Shown: positions 39,735 through 54,080, numbered from the stretch's first letter. The stretch: 64,000 nucleotides of DNA from Lepidurus packardi (GCA_023053545.1 JAKZAN010000067.1:62001-126000), one strand, 5' to 3'. Notes: a model not told the origin generated them from the sequence alone. Numbers and translations: made by a program.

Positions 39735-40561
39735 CTGAATTAATTCATTATGGACTTAATTAATTCCGTAAGGAATGAAAGAATTAATTACGGACTGAAT
39801 TAATTCCTTACGGACATAATTAATTCCTTACGGACTGAATTAATTCCTTACGGACTGAATTAATTACTTACGGACTGAATTAGTTCCTTACGGACTGAAT
39901 TAATTCTTTAGGATTGATTGAATTCCTTTCTTACTGAATAAATTCCTTACGGACTGAATTAATTCCTTAATTAATTCCTTACGGACTGAATTAATTTCAT
40001 ACGGACTGAATTAATTCATTACGGACTTAATTAATCGATTTCGGACTGAATTAATTCATTACGGACTTAATTAAATCCTTACAGACTGAATTAATTCCTT
40101 ATGGACTTAATTAATTCCGTAAGGAATGAATTAATTAATTACGGACTGAAATAATTCCTTACGGACTGAATTAATTCCTTACGGACTGAATTAATTCATT
40201 ACGGACTTAATTAAATCCTTACAGACTGAATTAATTCCTTATGGACTTAATTAATTCCGTAAGGAATGAATTAATTAATTACGGACTGAAATAATTCCTT
40301 ACGGACTGAATTAATTCCTTACGGACTGAATTAATTCCTTACGGACTGAATTAATTCCTTACGGACTGAATTAATTCCTTACGGACTGAATTAATTCCTT
40401 ACGGACAGAATTAATTCCTTAATTAATTCCTTACGGACTGAATTAATTTCATACGGACTGAATTAATTCATTTCGGACTTAATTAATCGATTACGGACTG
40501 AATTAATTCCCTACGTACTGAACTTATTCCTTACGGACTGATTTAATTCCTTACGGACTGA
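39735..40561 (+). repeat. Long-range duplicate, left copy (pairs at +23,439)
   Basis: GAAAGAATT 39777 and 63216, GGATTGATTG 39911 and 63350, CTACGTACTG 40511 and 63950 all pair at exactly 23,439. One difference noticed is CGGACATAAT near 39,811 against CGGACTTAAT near 63,250. A third partial copy is at 53,562-54,080. Confidence 0.87.
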
Positions 40562-43500
40562 ATTAATTCCTTACGGACTGAATTAATTCCTTACGGACTG
40601 AATTAATTCCTTACGGACTAAATTAATTCCTTACGGACTGAATTAATTCCTTACGGACTGAATTAATACCTTACGAACTGAATTAATTCCTTACGGACTG
40701 AACTAAATCCTTACGGATTGAATTAATTCCTTACGGACTGAATTAATTCCTTACGGACTGAATTAATTCATTACGGACTTAATTAAATCCTTACAGACTG
40801 AATTAATTCCTTATGGACTTAATTAATTCCGTAAGGAATGAATTAATTAATTACGGACTGAAATAATTCCTTACGGAATGAATTAATTAATTACGGACTG
40901 AAATAATTCCTTACGGACTGAATTAATTCCTTAATTAATTCCTTACGGACTGAATTAATTTCATACGGACTGAATTAATTCATTACGGACTTAATTAATC
41001 GATTTCGGACTGAATTAATTCATTACGGACTTAATTAAATCCTTACAGACTGAATTAATTCCTTATGGACTTAATTTATTCCGTAAGGAATGAATTAATT
41101 AATTACGGACTGAAATAATTCCTTACGGACTGAATTAATTCATTACGGACTTAATTAAATCCTTACAGACTGAATTAATTCCTTATGGACTTAATTAATT
41201 CCGTAAGGAATGAATTAATTAATTACGGACTGAAATAATTCCTTACGGACTGAATTAATTCCTTACGGACTGAATTAATTCCTTACGGACTGAATTAATT
41301 CCTTACGGACTGAATTAATTCCTTACGGACAGAATTAATTCCTTAATTAATTCCTTACGGACTGAATTAATTTCATACGGACTGAATTAATTCCTTACGT
41401 ACTGAACTTATTCCTTACGGACTGATTTAATTCCTTACGGACTGAATTAATTCCTTACGGACTGAATTAATTCCTTACGGACTGAATTATTACCTTACGG
41501 ACTGATTTAAATCCTTACGGACTGAATTAATTCCTTACGGACTGAATTAATTCCTTACGGACTGAATTAATTCCTTACTGACTGAATTAATTCCTTACGG
41601 ACTGAATTAATTCCTTACGGACTGAATTAATTCATTATGGACTTACTTAATCCCGTAAGGAATGAATGAATGAATTATATACGGACTGAAATAATTCCTT
41701 ACGGACTGAATTAATTCCTTACGGACTGAATTAATTCCTTACGGACTGAATTAGTTCCTTACGGACTGAATTAATTCTTTAGAATTGATTGAATTCCTTT
41801 CTTACTGAATTAATTCCTTACGGACTGAATTAATTTCGTACTGACTGAATTAATTCCTTAATTAATTCCTTACGGACTGAATTAATTTCATACGGACTGA
41901 ATTAATTCATTTCGGACTGAATTAATCGATTATGGACTGAAATAATTCCTCACGTAATGAACTTATTCCTTACGGACTGGATTAATTCCTTACGGACTGA
42001 ATTAATTCCTTACGGACTGAATTAATTCCTTACGGACTGAATTATTACCTTACGGACTGAATTAAATCCTTACGGACTGAATTAATTCCTTACGGACTGA
42101 ATTAATTCCTTACGGACTGAATTAATTCCTTACTGACTGAATTAATTCCTTACGGACTGAATTAATTCCTTACGGACTGAATTAATTCATTATGGACTTA
42201 CTTAATCCCGTAAGGAATGAATGAATTAATTATATACGGACTGAAATAATTCCTTACGGACTGAATTAATTCCTTACGGACTGAATTAATTCCTTACGGA
42301 CTGAATTAGTTCCTTACGGACTGAATTAATTCTTTAGAATTGATTGAATTCCTTTCTTACTGAATTAATTCCTTACGGACTGAATTAATTTCGTACTGAC
42401 TGAATTAATTCCTTAATTAATTCCTTACGGACTGAATTAATTTCATACGGACTGAATTAATTCATTTCGGACTGAATTAATACCTTACGGACTGAATTAA
42501 ATCCTTACGGACTGAATTAATTCCTTACGGACTTAATGAATTCCTTACGGACTTAATTAATTCATTATGGACTGAATTAATTCCTTACGGGCTGAATTAA
42601 TTCCTTACGGACTGAATTAATTCCTTACGGACTGAAATTATACCTTACGGACTGAATTAAATCCTTACGGACTGAATTAATTCCTTACGGACTTAATGAA
42701 TTCCTTACGGACTTAATTAATTCATTATGGACTGAATTAATTCCTTACGGGCTGAATTAATTCCTTACGGACTGGATTAATTCCTTACGGACTGAATTAA
42801 TTCCTTACGGACTGAATTAATTCCTTACGGACTGAATTAATACCTTACGGACTGAATTAAATCCTTACGGACTGAATTAATTCCTTACGGACTTAATGAA
42901 TTCCTTACGGACTTAATTAATTCATTATGGACTGAATTAATTCCTTACGGGCTGAATTAATTCCTTACGGACCTAATTAATTCCTTACGGACGGAATTAA
43001 TTCTTTACGGACTTAATTAATTCCTTACGGATTTAATTAATTCCTTACGAACTGAATTAATTCCTTACGGACTGAATTAATTCATTATGGACTTAATTAA
43101 TTCCGTAAGGAATGAATGAATTAATTACGAACTGAATTAATTCCTTACGGACTTAATTAATTCCTTACGGACTGAATTAATTCCTTACGGACTGAATTAA
43201 TTACGTACGGACTGAATTAGTTCCTTACGGACTGAATTAATTCTTTAGGATTGATTGAATTCCTTTCTTACTGAATAAATTCCTTACGGACTGAATTAAT
43301 TCCTTACGGACTGAATTAATTCCTTACGGACTTAAATTAATTCCTTACGGACTGAATTAATTCCTTACGGACTGAATTAATTCATTACGGACTTAATTAA
43401 ATCCTTACAGACTGAATTAATTCCTTATGGACTTAATTCATTCCGTAAGGAATGAATTAATTAATTACGGACTGAAATAATTCCTTACGGACTGAATTAA

Positions 43501-43635
43501 TTCCTTAATTAATTCCTTACGGACTGAATTAATTTCATACGGACTGAATTAATTCATTACGGACTTAATTAATCGATTTCGGACTGAATTAATTCATTAT
43601 GGACTTAATTAAATCCTTACAGACTGAATTAATTC
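40562..43635 (+). repeat. Zone III segment with a short 555-bp repeat
   Basis: TATATACGG at 41676 and 42231 are 555 bp apart and both follow the TCCCGTAAGG subtype; the second has GAATGAATTAATTATATA and so lost the third GAAT. Between 42,480 and 42,960 a short block with CTTAATGAATTCC, CATTATGGACTG and GGGCTG is repeated about three times. GAAATTATACC near 42,635 and CTGATTTAAATCC near 41,505 are private variants. Confidence 0.75.
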
Positions 43636-45120
43636 CTTATGGACTTAATTAATTCCGTAAGGAATGAATTAATTAATTACGGACTGAAATAATTCCTTAC
43701 GGACTGAATTAATTCCTTACGGACTGAATTAATTCCTTACGGACTGAATTAATTCCTTACGGACTGAATTAATTCATTACGGACTTAATTAATCCTTACA
43801 GACTGAATTAATTCCTTATGGACTTAATTAATTCCGTAAGGAATGAATTAATTAATTACGGACTGAAATAATGCCTTACGGACTGAATTAATTCCTTACG
43901 GACTGAATTAATTCCTTACGGACTGAATTAATTCCTTACGGACTGAATTAATTCCATACGGACTGAATTAATTCCTTACGGACAAAATTAATTCCTTAAT
44001 TAATTCCTTACGGACGGAATTAATTTCATACGGACTGAATTAATTCATTTCGGACTTAATTAATCGATTACGGACTGAATTAATTCCTTACGTACTGAAC
44101 TTATTCCTTACGGACTGATTTAATTCCTTACGGACTGAATTAATTCCTTACGGACTGAAATAATTCCTTACGGACTGAATTAATACCTTACGGACTGAAT
44201 TAAATCCTTACGGACTGAATTAATTCCTTACGGACTGAATTAATTCCTTACGGACTGAATTAATTCCTTACTGACTGAATTAATTCCTTACGGACTGAAT
44301 TAATTCCTTACGGACTGAATTAATTCATTATGGACTTACTTAATTCCGTAAGGAATGAATGAATGAATTATATACGGACTGAAATAATTCCTTACGGACT
44401 GAATTAATTCCTTACGGACTGAATTAATTCCTTACGGACTGAATTAGTTCCTTATGGACTGAATTAATTCTTTAGAATTGATTGAATTCCTTTCTTACTG
44501 AATTAATTCCTTACGGACTGAATTAATTTCGTACGGACTGAATTAATTCCTTAATTAATTCCTTACGGACTGAATTAATTTCATACGGACTGAATTAATT
44601 CATTTCGGACTTAATTAATCGATTATGGACTGAAATAATTCCTCACGTAATGAACTTATTCCTTACGGAATGGATTAATTCCTTACGGACTGAATTAATT
44701 CCTTACGGACTGAATTAATTCCTTACGGACTGAATTAATACCTTACGGACTGAATTAAATCCTTACGGACTGAATTAATTCCTTACGGACTTAATGAATT
44801 CCTTACGGACTGAATTAATTCATTACGGACTGAATTAATTCCTTACGGGCTGAATTAATTCCTTACGGACCTAATTAATTCCTTACGGACGGAATTAATT
44901 CTTTACGGACTTAATTAATTCCTTACGGATTTAATTAATTCCTTACGGACTGAATTAATTCCTTACGGACTGAATTAATTCCTTACGGACTTAATTAATT
45001 CCTTACGGACTGAATTAATTCCTTTCGGACTGAATTAATTACTTACGGACTGAATTAGTTCCTTACGGACTGAATTAATTCTTTAGGATTGATTGAATTC
45101 CTTTCTTACTGAATAAATTC
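43636..45120 (+). repeat. 1,486-bp HOR, copy 1 (1,485 bp)
   Basis: AATAATGCC near 43868, GACAAAATTA at 43981, TATATACGG at 44369 and a TTTAGGATTG F-cassette near 45,084 repeat at +1,486 in copy 2. This copy is 1 bp shorter through a lost A in AATTAATCCTTACAG near 43,791. 1,486 equals 75 units minus 16 (two 12-bp units), minus 2 (two 19-bp units), plus 4 (GAAT unit). Confidence 0.88.
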
Positions 45121-46606
45121 CTTATGGACTTAATTAATTCCGTAAGGAATGAATTAATTAATTACGGACTGAAATAATTCCTTACGGACTGAATTAATTC
45201 CTTACGGACTGAATTAATTCCTTACGGACTGAATTAATTCCTTACGGACTGAATTAATTCATTACGGACTTAATTAAATCCTTACAGACTGAATTAATTC
45301 CTTATGGACTTAATTAATTCCGTAAGGAATGAATTAATTAATTACGGACTGAAATAATGCCTTACGGACTGAATTAATTCCTTACGGACTGAATTAATTC
45401 CTTACGGACTGAATTAATTCCTTACGGACTGAATTAATTCCATACGGACTGAATTAATTCCTTACGGACAAAATTAATTCCTTAATTAATTCCTTACGGA
45501 CGGAATTAATTTCATACGGACTGAATTAATTCATTTCGGACTTAATTAATCGATTACGGACTGAATTAATTCCTTACGTACTGAACTTATTCCTTACGGA
45601 CTGATTTAATTCCTTACGGACTGAATTAATTCCTTACGGACTGAAATAATTCCTTACGGACTGAATTAATACCTTACGGACTGAATTAAATCCTTACGGA
45701 CTGAATTAATTCCTTACGGACTGAATTAATTCCTTACGGACTGAATTAATTCCTTACTGACTGAATTAATTCCTTACGGACTGAATTAATTCCTTACGGA
45801 CTGAATTAATTCATTATGGACTTACTTAATTCCGTAAGGAATGAATGAATGAATTATATACGGACTGAAATAATTCCTTACGGACTGAATTAATTCCTTA
45901 CGGACTGAATTAATTCCTTACGGACTGAATTAGTTCCTTATGGACTGAATTAATTCTTTAGAATTGATTGAATTCCTTTCTTACTGAATTAATTCCTTAC
46001 GGACTGAATTAATTTCGTACGGACTGAATTAATTCCTTAATTAATTCCTTACGGACTGAATTAATTTCATACGGACTGAATTAATTCATTTCGGACTTAA
46101 TTAATCGATTATGGACTGAAATAATTCCTCACGTAATGAACTTATTCCTTACGGAATGGATTAATTCCTTACGGACTGAATTAATTCCTTACGGACTGAA
46201 TTAATTCCTTACGGACTGAATTAATACCTTACGGACTGAATTAAATCCTTACGGACTGAATTAATTCCTTACGGACTTAATGAATTCCTTACGGACTGAA
46301 TTAATTCATTACGGACTGAATTAATTCCTTACGGGCTGAATTAATTCCTTACGGACCTAATTAATTCCTTACGGACGGAATTAATTCTTTACGGACTTAA
46401 TTAATTCCTTACGGATTTAATTAATTCCTTACGGACTGAATTAATTCCTTACGGACTGAATTAATTCCTTACGGACTTAATTAATTCCTTACGGACTGAA
46501 TTAATTCCTTTCGGACTGAATTAATTACTTACGGACTGAATTAGTTCCTTACGGACTGAATTAATTCTTTAGGATTGATTGAATTCCTTTCTTACTGAAT
46601 AAATTC
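45121..46606 (+). repeat. 1,486-bp HOR, copy 2
   Basis: Starts where the F-cassette unit AATAAATTCC joins directly to CTTATGGACTT, a junction not seen elsewhere. Landmarks are ATGCC near 45357, GACAAAATTA 45467 and TATATACGG 45855. The private TGCC and ACAAAATT variants are shared by both copies. Confidence 0.88.
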
Positions 46607-47610
46607 CTTACGGACTGAATTAATTCCTTAATTAATTCCTTACGGACTGAATTAATTTCATACGGACTGAATTAATTCATTACGGAATTAATTAATCCAT
46701 TACGGACTGAATTAATTCTTTACGTACTGAACTTATTCCTTACGGACTGAATTAATTCCTTACGGACTGAATTAATTCCTTAATTAATTCATAACGGACT
46801 GAATTAATTTCATACGGACTGAATTAATTCATTACGGAATTAATTAATCCATTACGGACTGAATTAATTCCTTACGTACTGAAAGTATTCCATACGGACT
46901 GAATTAATTCCTTACGGACTGAATTAATTCCTTACGGACTGAATTAATTCCTTACGGACTGAATTAATTCTTTACGGACTGAATTATTTCCTTACGGACT
47001 GAATTAATTCTTTAGGATTGATTGAATTCCTTTCTTACTGAATAAATTCCTTACGGACTGAATTAATTCCTTAATTAATTCCTTACGGACTGAATTAAAT
47101 TCATACGGACTGAATTAATTCATTACGGAATTAATTAATCCATTACGGACAGAATTAATTCCTTACGTACTGAACTTATTCCTTACGGACTGAATTAATT
47201 CCTTACGGACTGAATTAATTCCTTAATTAATTCATTACGGACTGAATTAATTTCATACGGACTGAATTAATTTATTACGGAATTAATTAATCCATTACGG
47301 ACTGAATTAATTCCTTACGTACTGAAAGTATTCCTTACGGACTGAATTAATTCCTTACGGACTGAATTAATTCCTTACGGACTGAATTAATTCCTTACGG
47401 ACTGAATTAATTCTTTACGGACTGAATTATTTCCTTACGGACTGAATTAATTCTTTAGGATTGATTGAATTCCTTTCTTACTGAATAAATTCCTTACGGA
47501 CTGAATTAATTCCTTAATTAATTCCTTACGGACTGAATTAAATTCATACGGACTGAATTAATTCATTACGGAATTAATTAATCCATTACGGACAGAATTA
47601 ATTCCTTACG
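45467..47610 (+). repeat. 2,144-bp HOR, copy 1
   Basis: Overlaps copy 2 of the 1,486-bp HOR, so the two duplications are nested. GACAAAATTA 45467, TATATACGG 45855, TCTTTACGTA 46717 and GAAAGT 46881 pair at +2,144 with 47611, 47999, 48861 and 49025. 2,144 equals 110 units minus 56 (seven 12-bp units), minus 4, plus 4. CATAACGG near 46,790 is a difference from copy 2. Confidence 0.87.
46881..47323 (+). repeat. 443-bp HOR unit, first pair
   Basis: GAAAGTATTCC at 46881 and 47324. The unit holds a TTTAGGATTG F-cassette, two 12-bp units, an AAATTCATACGG unit and two GGAATTAATTAATCC units. 443 equals 23 units minus 16 (two 12-bp units) minus 1 (19-bp unit). Confidence 0.88.
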
Positions 47611-49754
47611 GACAAAATTAATTCCTTAATTAATTCCTTACGGACGGAATTAATTTCATACGGACTGAATTAATTCATTTCGGACTTAATTAATCGATTA
47701 CGGACTGAATTAATTCCTTACGTACTGAACTTATTCCTTACGGACTGATTTAATTCCTTACGGACTGAATTAATTCCTTACGGACTGAAATAATTCCTTA
47801 CGGACTGAATTAATACCTTACGGACTGAATTAAATCCTTACGGACTGAATTAATTCCTTACGGACTGAATTAATTCCTTACGGACTGAATTAATTCCTTA
47901 CTGACTGAATTAATTCCTTACGGACTGAATTAATTCCTTACGGACTGAATTAATTCATTATGGACTTACTTAATTCCGTAAGGAATGAATGAATGAATTA
48001 TATACGGACTGAAATAATTCCTTACGGACTGAATTAATTCCTTACGGACTGAATTAATTCCTTACGGACTGAATTAGTTCCTTATGGACTGAATTAATTC
48101 TTTAGAATTGATTGAATTCCTTTCTTACTGAATTAATTCCTTACGGACTGAATTAATTTCGTACGGACTGAATTAATTCCTTAATTAATTCCTTACGGAC
48201 TGAATTAATTTCATACGGACTGAATTAATTCATTTCGGACTTAATTAATCGATTATGGACTGAAATAATTCCTCACGTAATGAACTTATTCCTTACGGAA
48301 TGGATTAATTCCTTACGGACTGAATTAATTCCTTACGGACTGAATTAATTCCTTACGGACTGAATTAATACCTTACGGACTGAATTAAATCCTTACGGAC
48401 TGAATTAATTCCTTACGGACTTAATGAATTCCTTACGGACTGAATTAATTCATTACGGACTGAATTAATTCCTTACGGGCTGAATTAATTCCTTACGGAC
48501 CTAATTAATTCCTTACGGACGGAATTAATTCTTTACGGACTTAATTAATTCCTTACGGATTTAATTAATTCCTTACGGACTGAATTAATTCCTTACGGAC
48601 TGAATTAATTCCTTACGGACTTAATTAATTCCTTACGGACTGAATTAATTCCTTTCGGACTGAATTAATTACTTACGGACTGAATTAGTTCCTTACGGAC
48701 TGAATTAATTCTTTAGGATTGATTGAATTCCTTTCTTACTGAATAAATTCCTTACGGACTGAATTAATTCCTTAATTAATTCCTTACGGACTGAATTAAT
48801 TTCATACGGACTGAATTAATTCATTACGGAATTAATTAATCCATTACGGACTGAATTAATTCTTTACGTACTGAACTTATTCCTTACGGACTGAATTAAT
48901 TCCTTACGGACTGAATTAATTCCTTAATTAATTCATTACGGACTGAATTAATTTCATACGGACTGAATTAATTCATTACGGAATTAATTAATCCATTACG
49001 GACTGAATTAATTCCTTACGTACTGAAAGTATTCCATACGGACTGAATTAATTCCTTACGGACTGAATTAATTCCTTACGGACTGAATTAATTCCTTACG
49101 GACTGAATTAATTCTTTACGGACTGAATTATTTCCTTACGGACTGAATTAATTCTTTAGGATTGATTGAATTCCTTTCTTACTGAATAAATTCCTTACGG
49201 ACTGAATTAATTCCTTAATTAATTCCTTACGGACTGAATTAAATTCATACGGACTGAATTAATTCATTACGGAATTAATTAATCCATTACGGACAGAATT
49301 AATTCCTTACGTACTGAACTTATTCCTTACGGACTGAATTAATTCCTTACGGACTGAATTAATTCCTTAATTAATTCATTACGGACTGAATTAATTTCAT
49401 ACGGACTGAATTAATTCATTACGGAATTAATTAATCCATTACGGACTGAATTAATTCCTTACGTACTGAAAGTATTCCTTACGGACTGAATTAATTCCTT
49501 ACGGACTGAATTAATTCCTTACGGACTGAATTAATTCCTTACGGACTGAATTAATTCTTTACGGACTGAATTATTTCCTTACGGACTGAATTAATTCTTT
49601 AGGATTGATTGAATTCCTTTCTTACTGAATAAATTCCTTACGGACTGAATTAATTCCTTAATTAATTCCTTACGGACTGAATTAAATTCATACGGACTGA
49701 ATTAATTCATTACGGAATTAATTAATCCATTACGGACAGAATTAATTCCTTACG
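47611..49754 (+). repeat. 2,144-bp HOR, copy 2
   Basis: Begins at a junction where CATTACGGACAG units meet GACAAAATTA. Shares with copy 1 the private CCATACGG after GAAAGTATT (49025). Its end is extended by an additional 443-bp unit not present in copy 1. Confidence 0.86.
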
Positions 49755-49910
49755 TACTGAACTTATTCCTTACGGACTGAATTAATTCCTTACGGACTGA
49801 ATTAATTCCTTAATTAATTCATTACGGACTGAATTAATTTCATACGGACTGAATTAATTCATTACGGAATTAATTAATCCATTACGGACTGAATTAATTC
49901 CTTACGTACT
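49025..49910 (+). repeat. 443-bp HOR, two consecutive full units
   Basis: GAAAGTATTCC at 49025, 49468 and 49911, exactly 443 bp apart. A partial third unit runs to about 50,220. The first unit has CCATACGG after the marker; the others have CCTTACGG. Confidence 0.9.
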
Positions 49911-51043
49911 GAAAGTATTCCTTACGGACTGAATTAATTCCTTACGGACTGAATTAATTCCTTACGGACTGAATTAATTCCTTACGGACTGAATTAATTC
50001 TTTACGGACTGAATTATTTCCTTACGGACTGAATTAATTCTTTAGGATTGATTGAATTCCTTTCTTACTGAATAAATTCCTTACGGACTGAATTAATTCC
50101 TTAATTAATTCCTTACGGACTGAATTAAATTCATACGGACTGAATTAATTCATTACGGAATTAATTAATCCATTACGGACAGAATTAATTCCTTACGTAC
50201 TGAACTTATTCCTTACGGACTGAATTAATTCCTTACGGACTGAATTAATTCCTTACGGACTGAATTAATTCCTTACGGACTGAATTAATTCCTTACGGAC
50301 TTAATTAATTCCTTACGGACTGAATTAATTCCTTACGGACTGAATTACTTCCTTACGGACTGAATTAATTCTTTAGGATTGATTGAATTCCTTTCTTACG
50401 GAATTAATTCCTTACGGACTGAATGAATTCCTTACGGACTGAACTAATTTCATACGGACTGAATTAATTCATTACGGACTTAATTAATTTATTACGGACT
50501 GAATTAATTCCTTACGGACTGAATTATTTCCTTTCGGACTTAATTAATTCCTTACGTACTTAATTAATTCCTTACGGTCTGAATTAATTCCGTACGGATT
50601 TTATTAATTCCTTACGGACTGAATTAATTCATTACGGACTGAATTAATTCCTTACGGACTGAATTAATTCCTTTCGGACTGAATTAATTACTTACGGACT
50701 GAATTAGTTCCTTACGGACTGAATTAATTCTTTAGGATTGATTGAATTCCTTTCTTACTGAATAAATTCCTTACGGACTGAATTAATTCCTTAATTAATT
50801 CCTTACGGACTGAATTAATTTCATACGGACTGAATTAATTCATTACGGAATTAATTAATCCATTACGGACTGAATTAATTCTTTACGTACTGAACTTATT
50901 CCTTACGGACTGAATTAATTCCTTACGGACTGAATTAATTCCTTAATTAATTCATTACGGACTGAATTAATTTCATACGGACTGAATTAATTCATTACGG
51001 AATTAATTAATCCATTACGGACTGAATTAATTCCTTACGTACT

Positions 51044-51486
51044 GAAAGTATTCCTTACGGACTGAATTAATTCCTTACGGACTGAATTAATTCCTTACGG
51101 ACTGAATTAATTCCTTACGGACTGAATTAATTCTTTACGGACTGAATTATTTCCTTACGGACTGAATTAATTCTTTAGGATTGATTGAATTCCTTTCTTA
51201 CTGAATAAATTCCTTACGGACTGAATTAATTCCTTAATTAATTCCTTACGGACTGAATTAAATTCATACGGACTGAATTAATTCATTACGGAATTAATTA
51301 ATCCATTACGGACAGAATTAATTCCTTACGTACTGAACTTATTCCTTACGGACTGAATTAATTCCTTACGGACTGAATTAATTCCTTAATTAATTCATTA
51401 CGGACTGAATTAATTTCATACGGACTGAATTAATTCATTACGGAATTAATTAATCCATTACGGACTGAATTAATTCCTTACGTACT
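51044..51486 (+). repeat. 443-bp HOR unit, third locus
   Basis: GAAAGTATTCC at 51044 and 51487, again 443 bp apart, after a gap of other satellite at 50,220-50,900. A lone marker without a partner occurs at 56672. The internal order is the same as in the other 443-bp units. Confidence 0.87.
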
Positions 51487-51875
51487 GAAAGTATTCCTTA
51501 CGGACTGAATTAATTCCTTACGGACTGAATTAATTCCTTACGGACTGAATTAATTCCTTACGGACTGAATTAATTCCTTACGGACTGAATTAATTCCTTA
51601 CGGACTTAATTAATTCCTTACGGACTGAATTACTTCCTTACGGACTGAATTAATTCTTTAGGATTGATTGAATTCCTTTCTTACGGAATTAATTCCTTAC
51701 GGACTGAATGAATTCCTTACGGACTGAACTAATTTCATACGGACTGAATTAATTCATTACGGACTTAATTAATTTATTACGGACTGAATTAATTCCTTAC
51801 GGACTGAATTATTTCCTTTCGGACTTAATTAATTCCTTACGTACTTAATTAATTCCTTACGGTCTGAATTAATTC

Positions 51876-52562
51876 CGTACGGATTTTATTAATTCCTTAC
51901 GGACTGAATTAATTCATTACGGACTTAATTAATCCATTACGGAATTATTTCCTTACGAACTGAAGTTATTCCTTACGGACTGAATTAATTACTTACGGAC
52001 TAAATTATTTCTTTACGTACTGAAATAATTCCTTACGGACTGAATTAATTCCTTACGGACTGAATTAATTCCTTACGGACTGAATTAATTCCTTAATTAA
52101 TTCCTTACGGACTGAATTAATTTCATACGGACTGCATTAATTACTTACGGACTGAATTATTTCCTTACGTACTGAAGTTATTCCTTACGGACTGAATTAA
52201 TACCTTACGGACTGAATTAAATCCTTACGGACAGAATTAATTCCTTACGAACTGAATTAATTCCTTACGGACTGAATTAATTCCTTACGGACTGAATTAA
52301 TTCCTTACGGACTGAATTAATTCTTTACGGACTGAATTAATTCCTTACGGACTTAATTAATTCCTTACGGACTGAATTAATTCCTTACGGACTGAATTAC
52401 TTCCTTACGGACTGAATTAATTCTTTAGGATTGATTGAATTCCTTTCTTACGGAATTAATTCCTTACGGACTGAATGAATTCCTTACGGACTGAATTATT
52501 TCCTTTCGGACTTAATTAATTCCTTACGTACTTAATTAATTCCTTACGGTCTGAATTAATTC
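51876..52562 (+). repeat. About 0.7-kb zone IV repeat, short form
   Basis: GTACGGATTTT markers at 51876, 52563 and 53334 delimit 687- and 771-bp units. The short form lacks the 84 bp with GAACTAATTTCATACGG and AATTTATTACGG that the longer form has near 53,180. GGAATTATTTCC near 51,940 is an additional short unit. Confidence 0.75.
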
Positions 52563-53333
52563 CGTACGGATTTTATTAATTCCTTACGGACTGAATTAAT
52601 TCATTACGGACTTAATTAATCCATTACGGACTGAATTATTTCCTTACGAACTGAAGTTATTCCTTACGGACTGAATTAATTACTTACGGACTAAATTATT
52701 TCCTTACGTACTGAAATAATTCCTTACGGACTGAATTAATTCCTTACGGACTGAATTAATTCCTTACGGACTGAATTAATTCCTTAATTAATTCCTTACG
52801 GACTGAATTAATTTCATACGGACTGCATTAATTACTTACGGACTGAATTATTTCCTTACGTACTGAAGTTATTCCTTACCGACTGAATTAATACCTTACG
52901 GACTGAATTAAATCCTTACGGACAGAATTAGTTCCTTACGAACTGAATTAATTCCTTACGGACTGAATTAATTCCTTACGGACTGAATTAATTCCTTACG
53001 GACTGAATTAATTCTTTACGGACTGAATTAATTCCTTACGGACTTAATTAATTCCTTACGGACTGAATTAATTCCTTACGGACTGAATTACTTCCTTACG
53101 GACTGAATTAATTCTTTAGGATTGATTGAATTCCTTTCTTACGGAATTAATTCCTTACGGACTGAATGAATTCCTTACGGACTGAACTAATTTCATACGG
53201 ACTGAATTAATTCATTACGGACTTAATTAATTTATTACGGACTGAATTAATTCCTTACGGACTGAATTATTTCCTTTCGGACTTAATTAATTCCTTACGT
53301 ACTTAATTAATTCCTTACGGTCTGAATTAATTC
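52563..53333 (+). repeat. About 0.77-kb zone IV repeat, long form
   Basis: 771 bp between GTACGGATTTT markers. A similar 770-bp interval lies between 56582 and 57352, but its internal order differs (it holds a GAAAGT marker and AAATTCATACGG), so equal length alone does not make it the same unit. Confidence 0.7.
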
Positions 53334-53561
53334 CGTACGGATTTTATTAATTCCTTACGGACTGAATTAATTCATTACGGACTTAATTAATCCATTACGG
53401 ACTGAATTATTTCCTTACGAACTGAAGTTATTCCTTACGGACTGAATTAATTACTTACGGACTAAATTATTTCCTTACGTACTGAAATAATTCCTTACGG
53501 ACTGAATTAATTCCTTACGGACTGAATTAATTCCTTACGGACTGAATTAATTCCTTACGGA

Positions 53562-54080
53562 CTGAATTAATTCATTATGGACTTAATTAATTCCGTAAGG
53601 AATGAAAGAATTAATTACGGACTGAATTAATTCCTTACGGACTTAATTAATTCCTTACGGACTGAATTAATTCCTTACGGACTGAATTAATTACTTACGG
53701 ACTGAATTAGTTCCTTACGGACTGAATTAATTCTTTAGGATTGATTGAATTCCTTTCTTACTGAATAAATTCCTTACGGACTGAATTAATTCCTTAATTA
53801 ATTCCTTACGGACTGAATTAATTTCATACGGACTGAATTAATTCATTACGGACTTAATTAATCGATTTCGGACTGAATTAATTCATTACGGACTTAATTA
53901 AATCCTTACAGACTGAATTAATTCCTTATGGACTTAATTAATTCCGTAAGGAATGAATTAATTAATTACGGACTGAAATAATTCCTTACGGACTGAATTA
54001 ATTCCTTACGGACTGAATTAATTCATTACGGACTTAATTAAATCCTTACAGACTGAATTAATTCCTTATGGACTTAATTA
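53562..54080 (+). repeat. Third partial copy of the 39,735 / 63,174 segment
   Basis: GAAAGAATT at 53604 lies 13,827 bp after 39777 and 9,612 bp before 63216. The order of V-cassette, F-cassette, 12-bp unit and ATCGATTTCGG unit matches both. At about 54,080 the second V-cassette is cut after TTATGGACTT and the sequence goes straight to TTTCATACGG, a deletion relative to the other two copies. Confidence 0.82.

Larger units (their letters stand above)
39766..47983 (+). repeat. Inverted-core units, zone III set, second part
   Basis: CCGTAAGG starts at 39766, 40117, 40257, 40829, 41081, 41201, 41653, 42208, 43103, 43443, 43655, 43834, 44346, 45140, 45320, 45832 and 47976. None was seen between 37,723 and 39,765. 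At 41653 and 42208 the preceding base is C (TCCCGTAAGG), a subtype shared with 55196. Confidence 0.85.
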
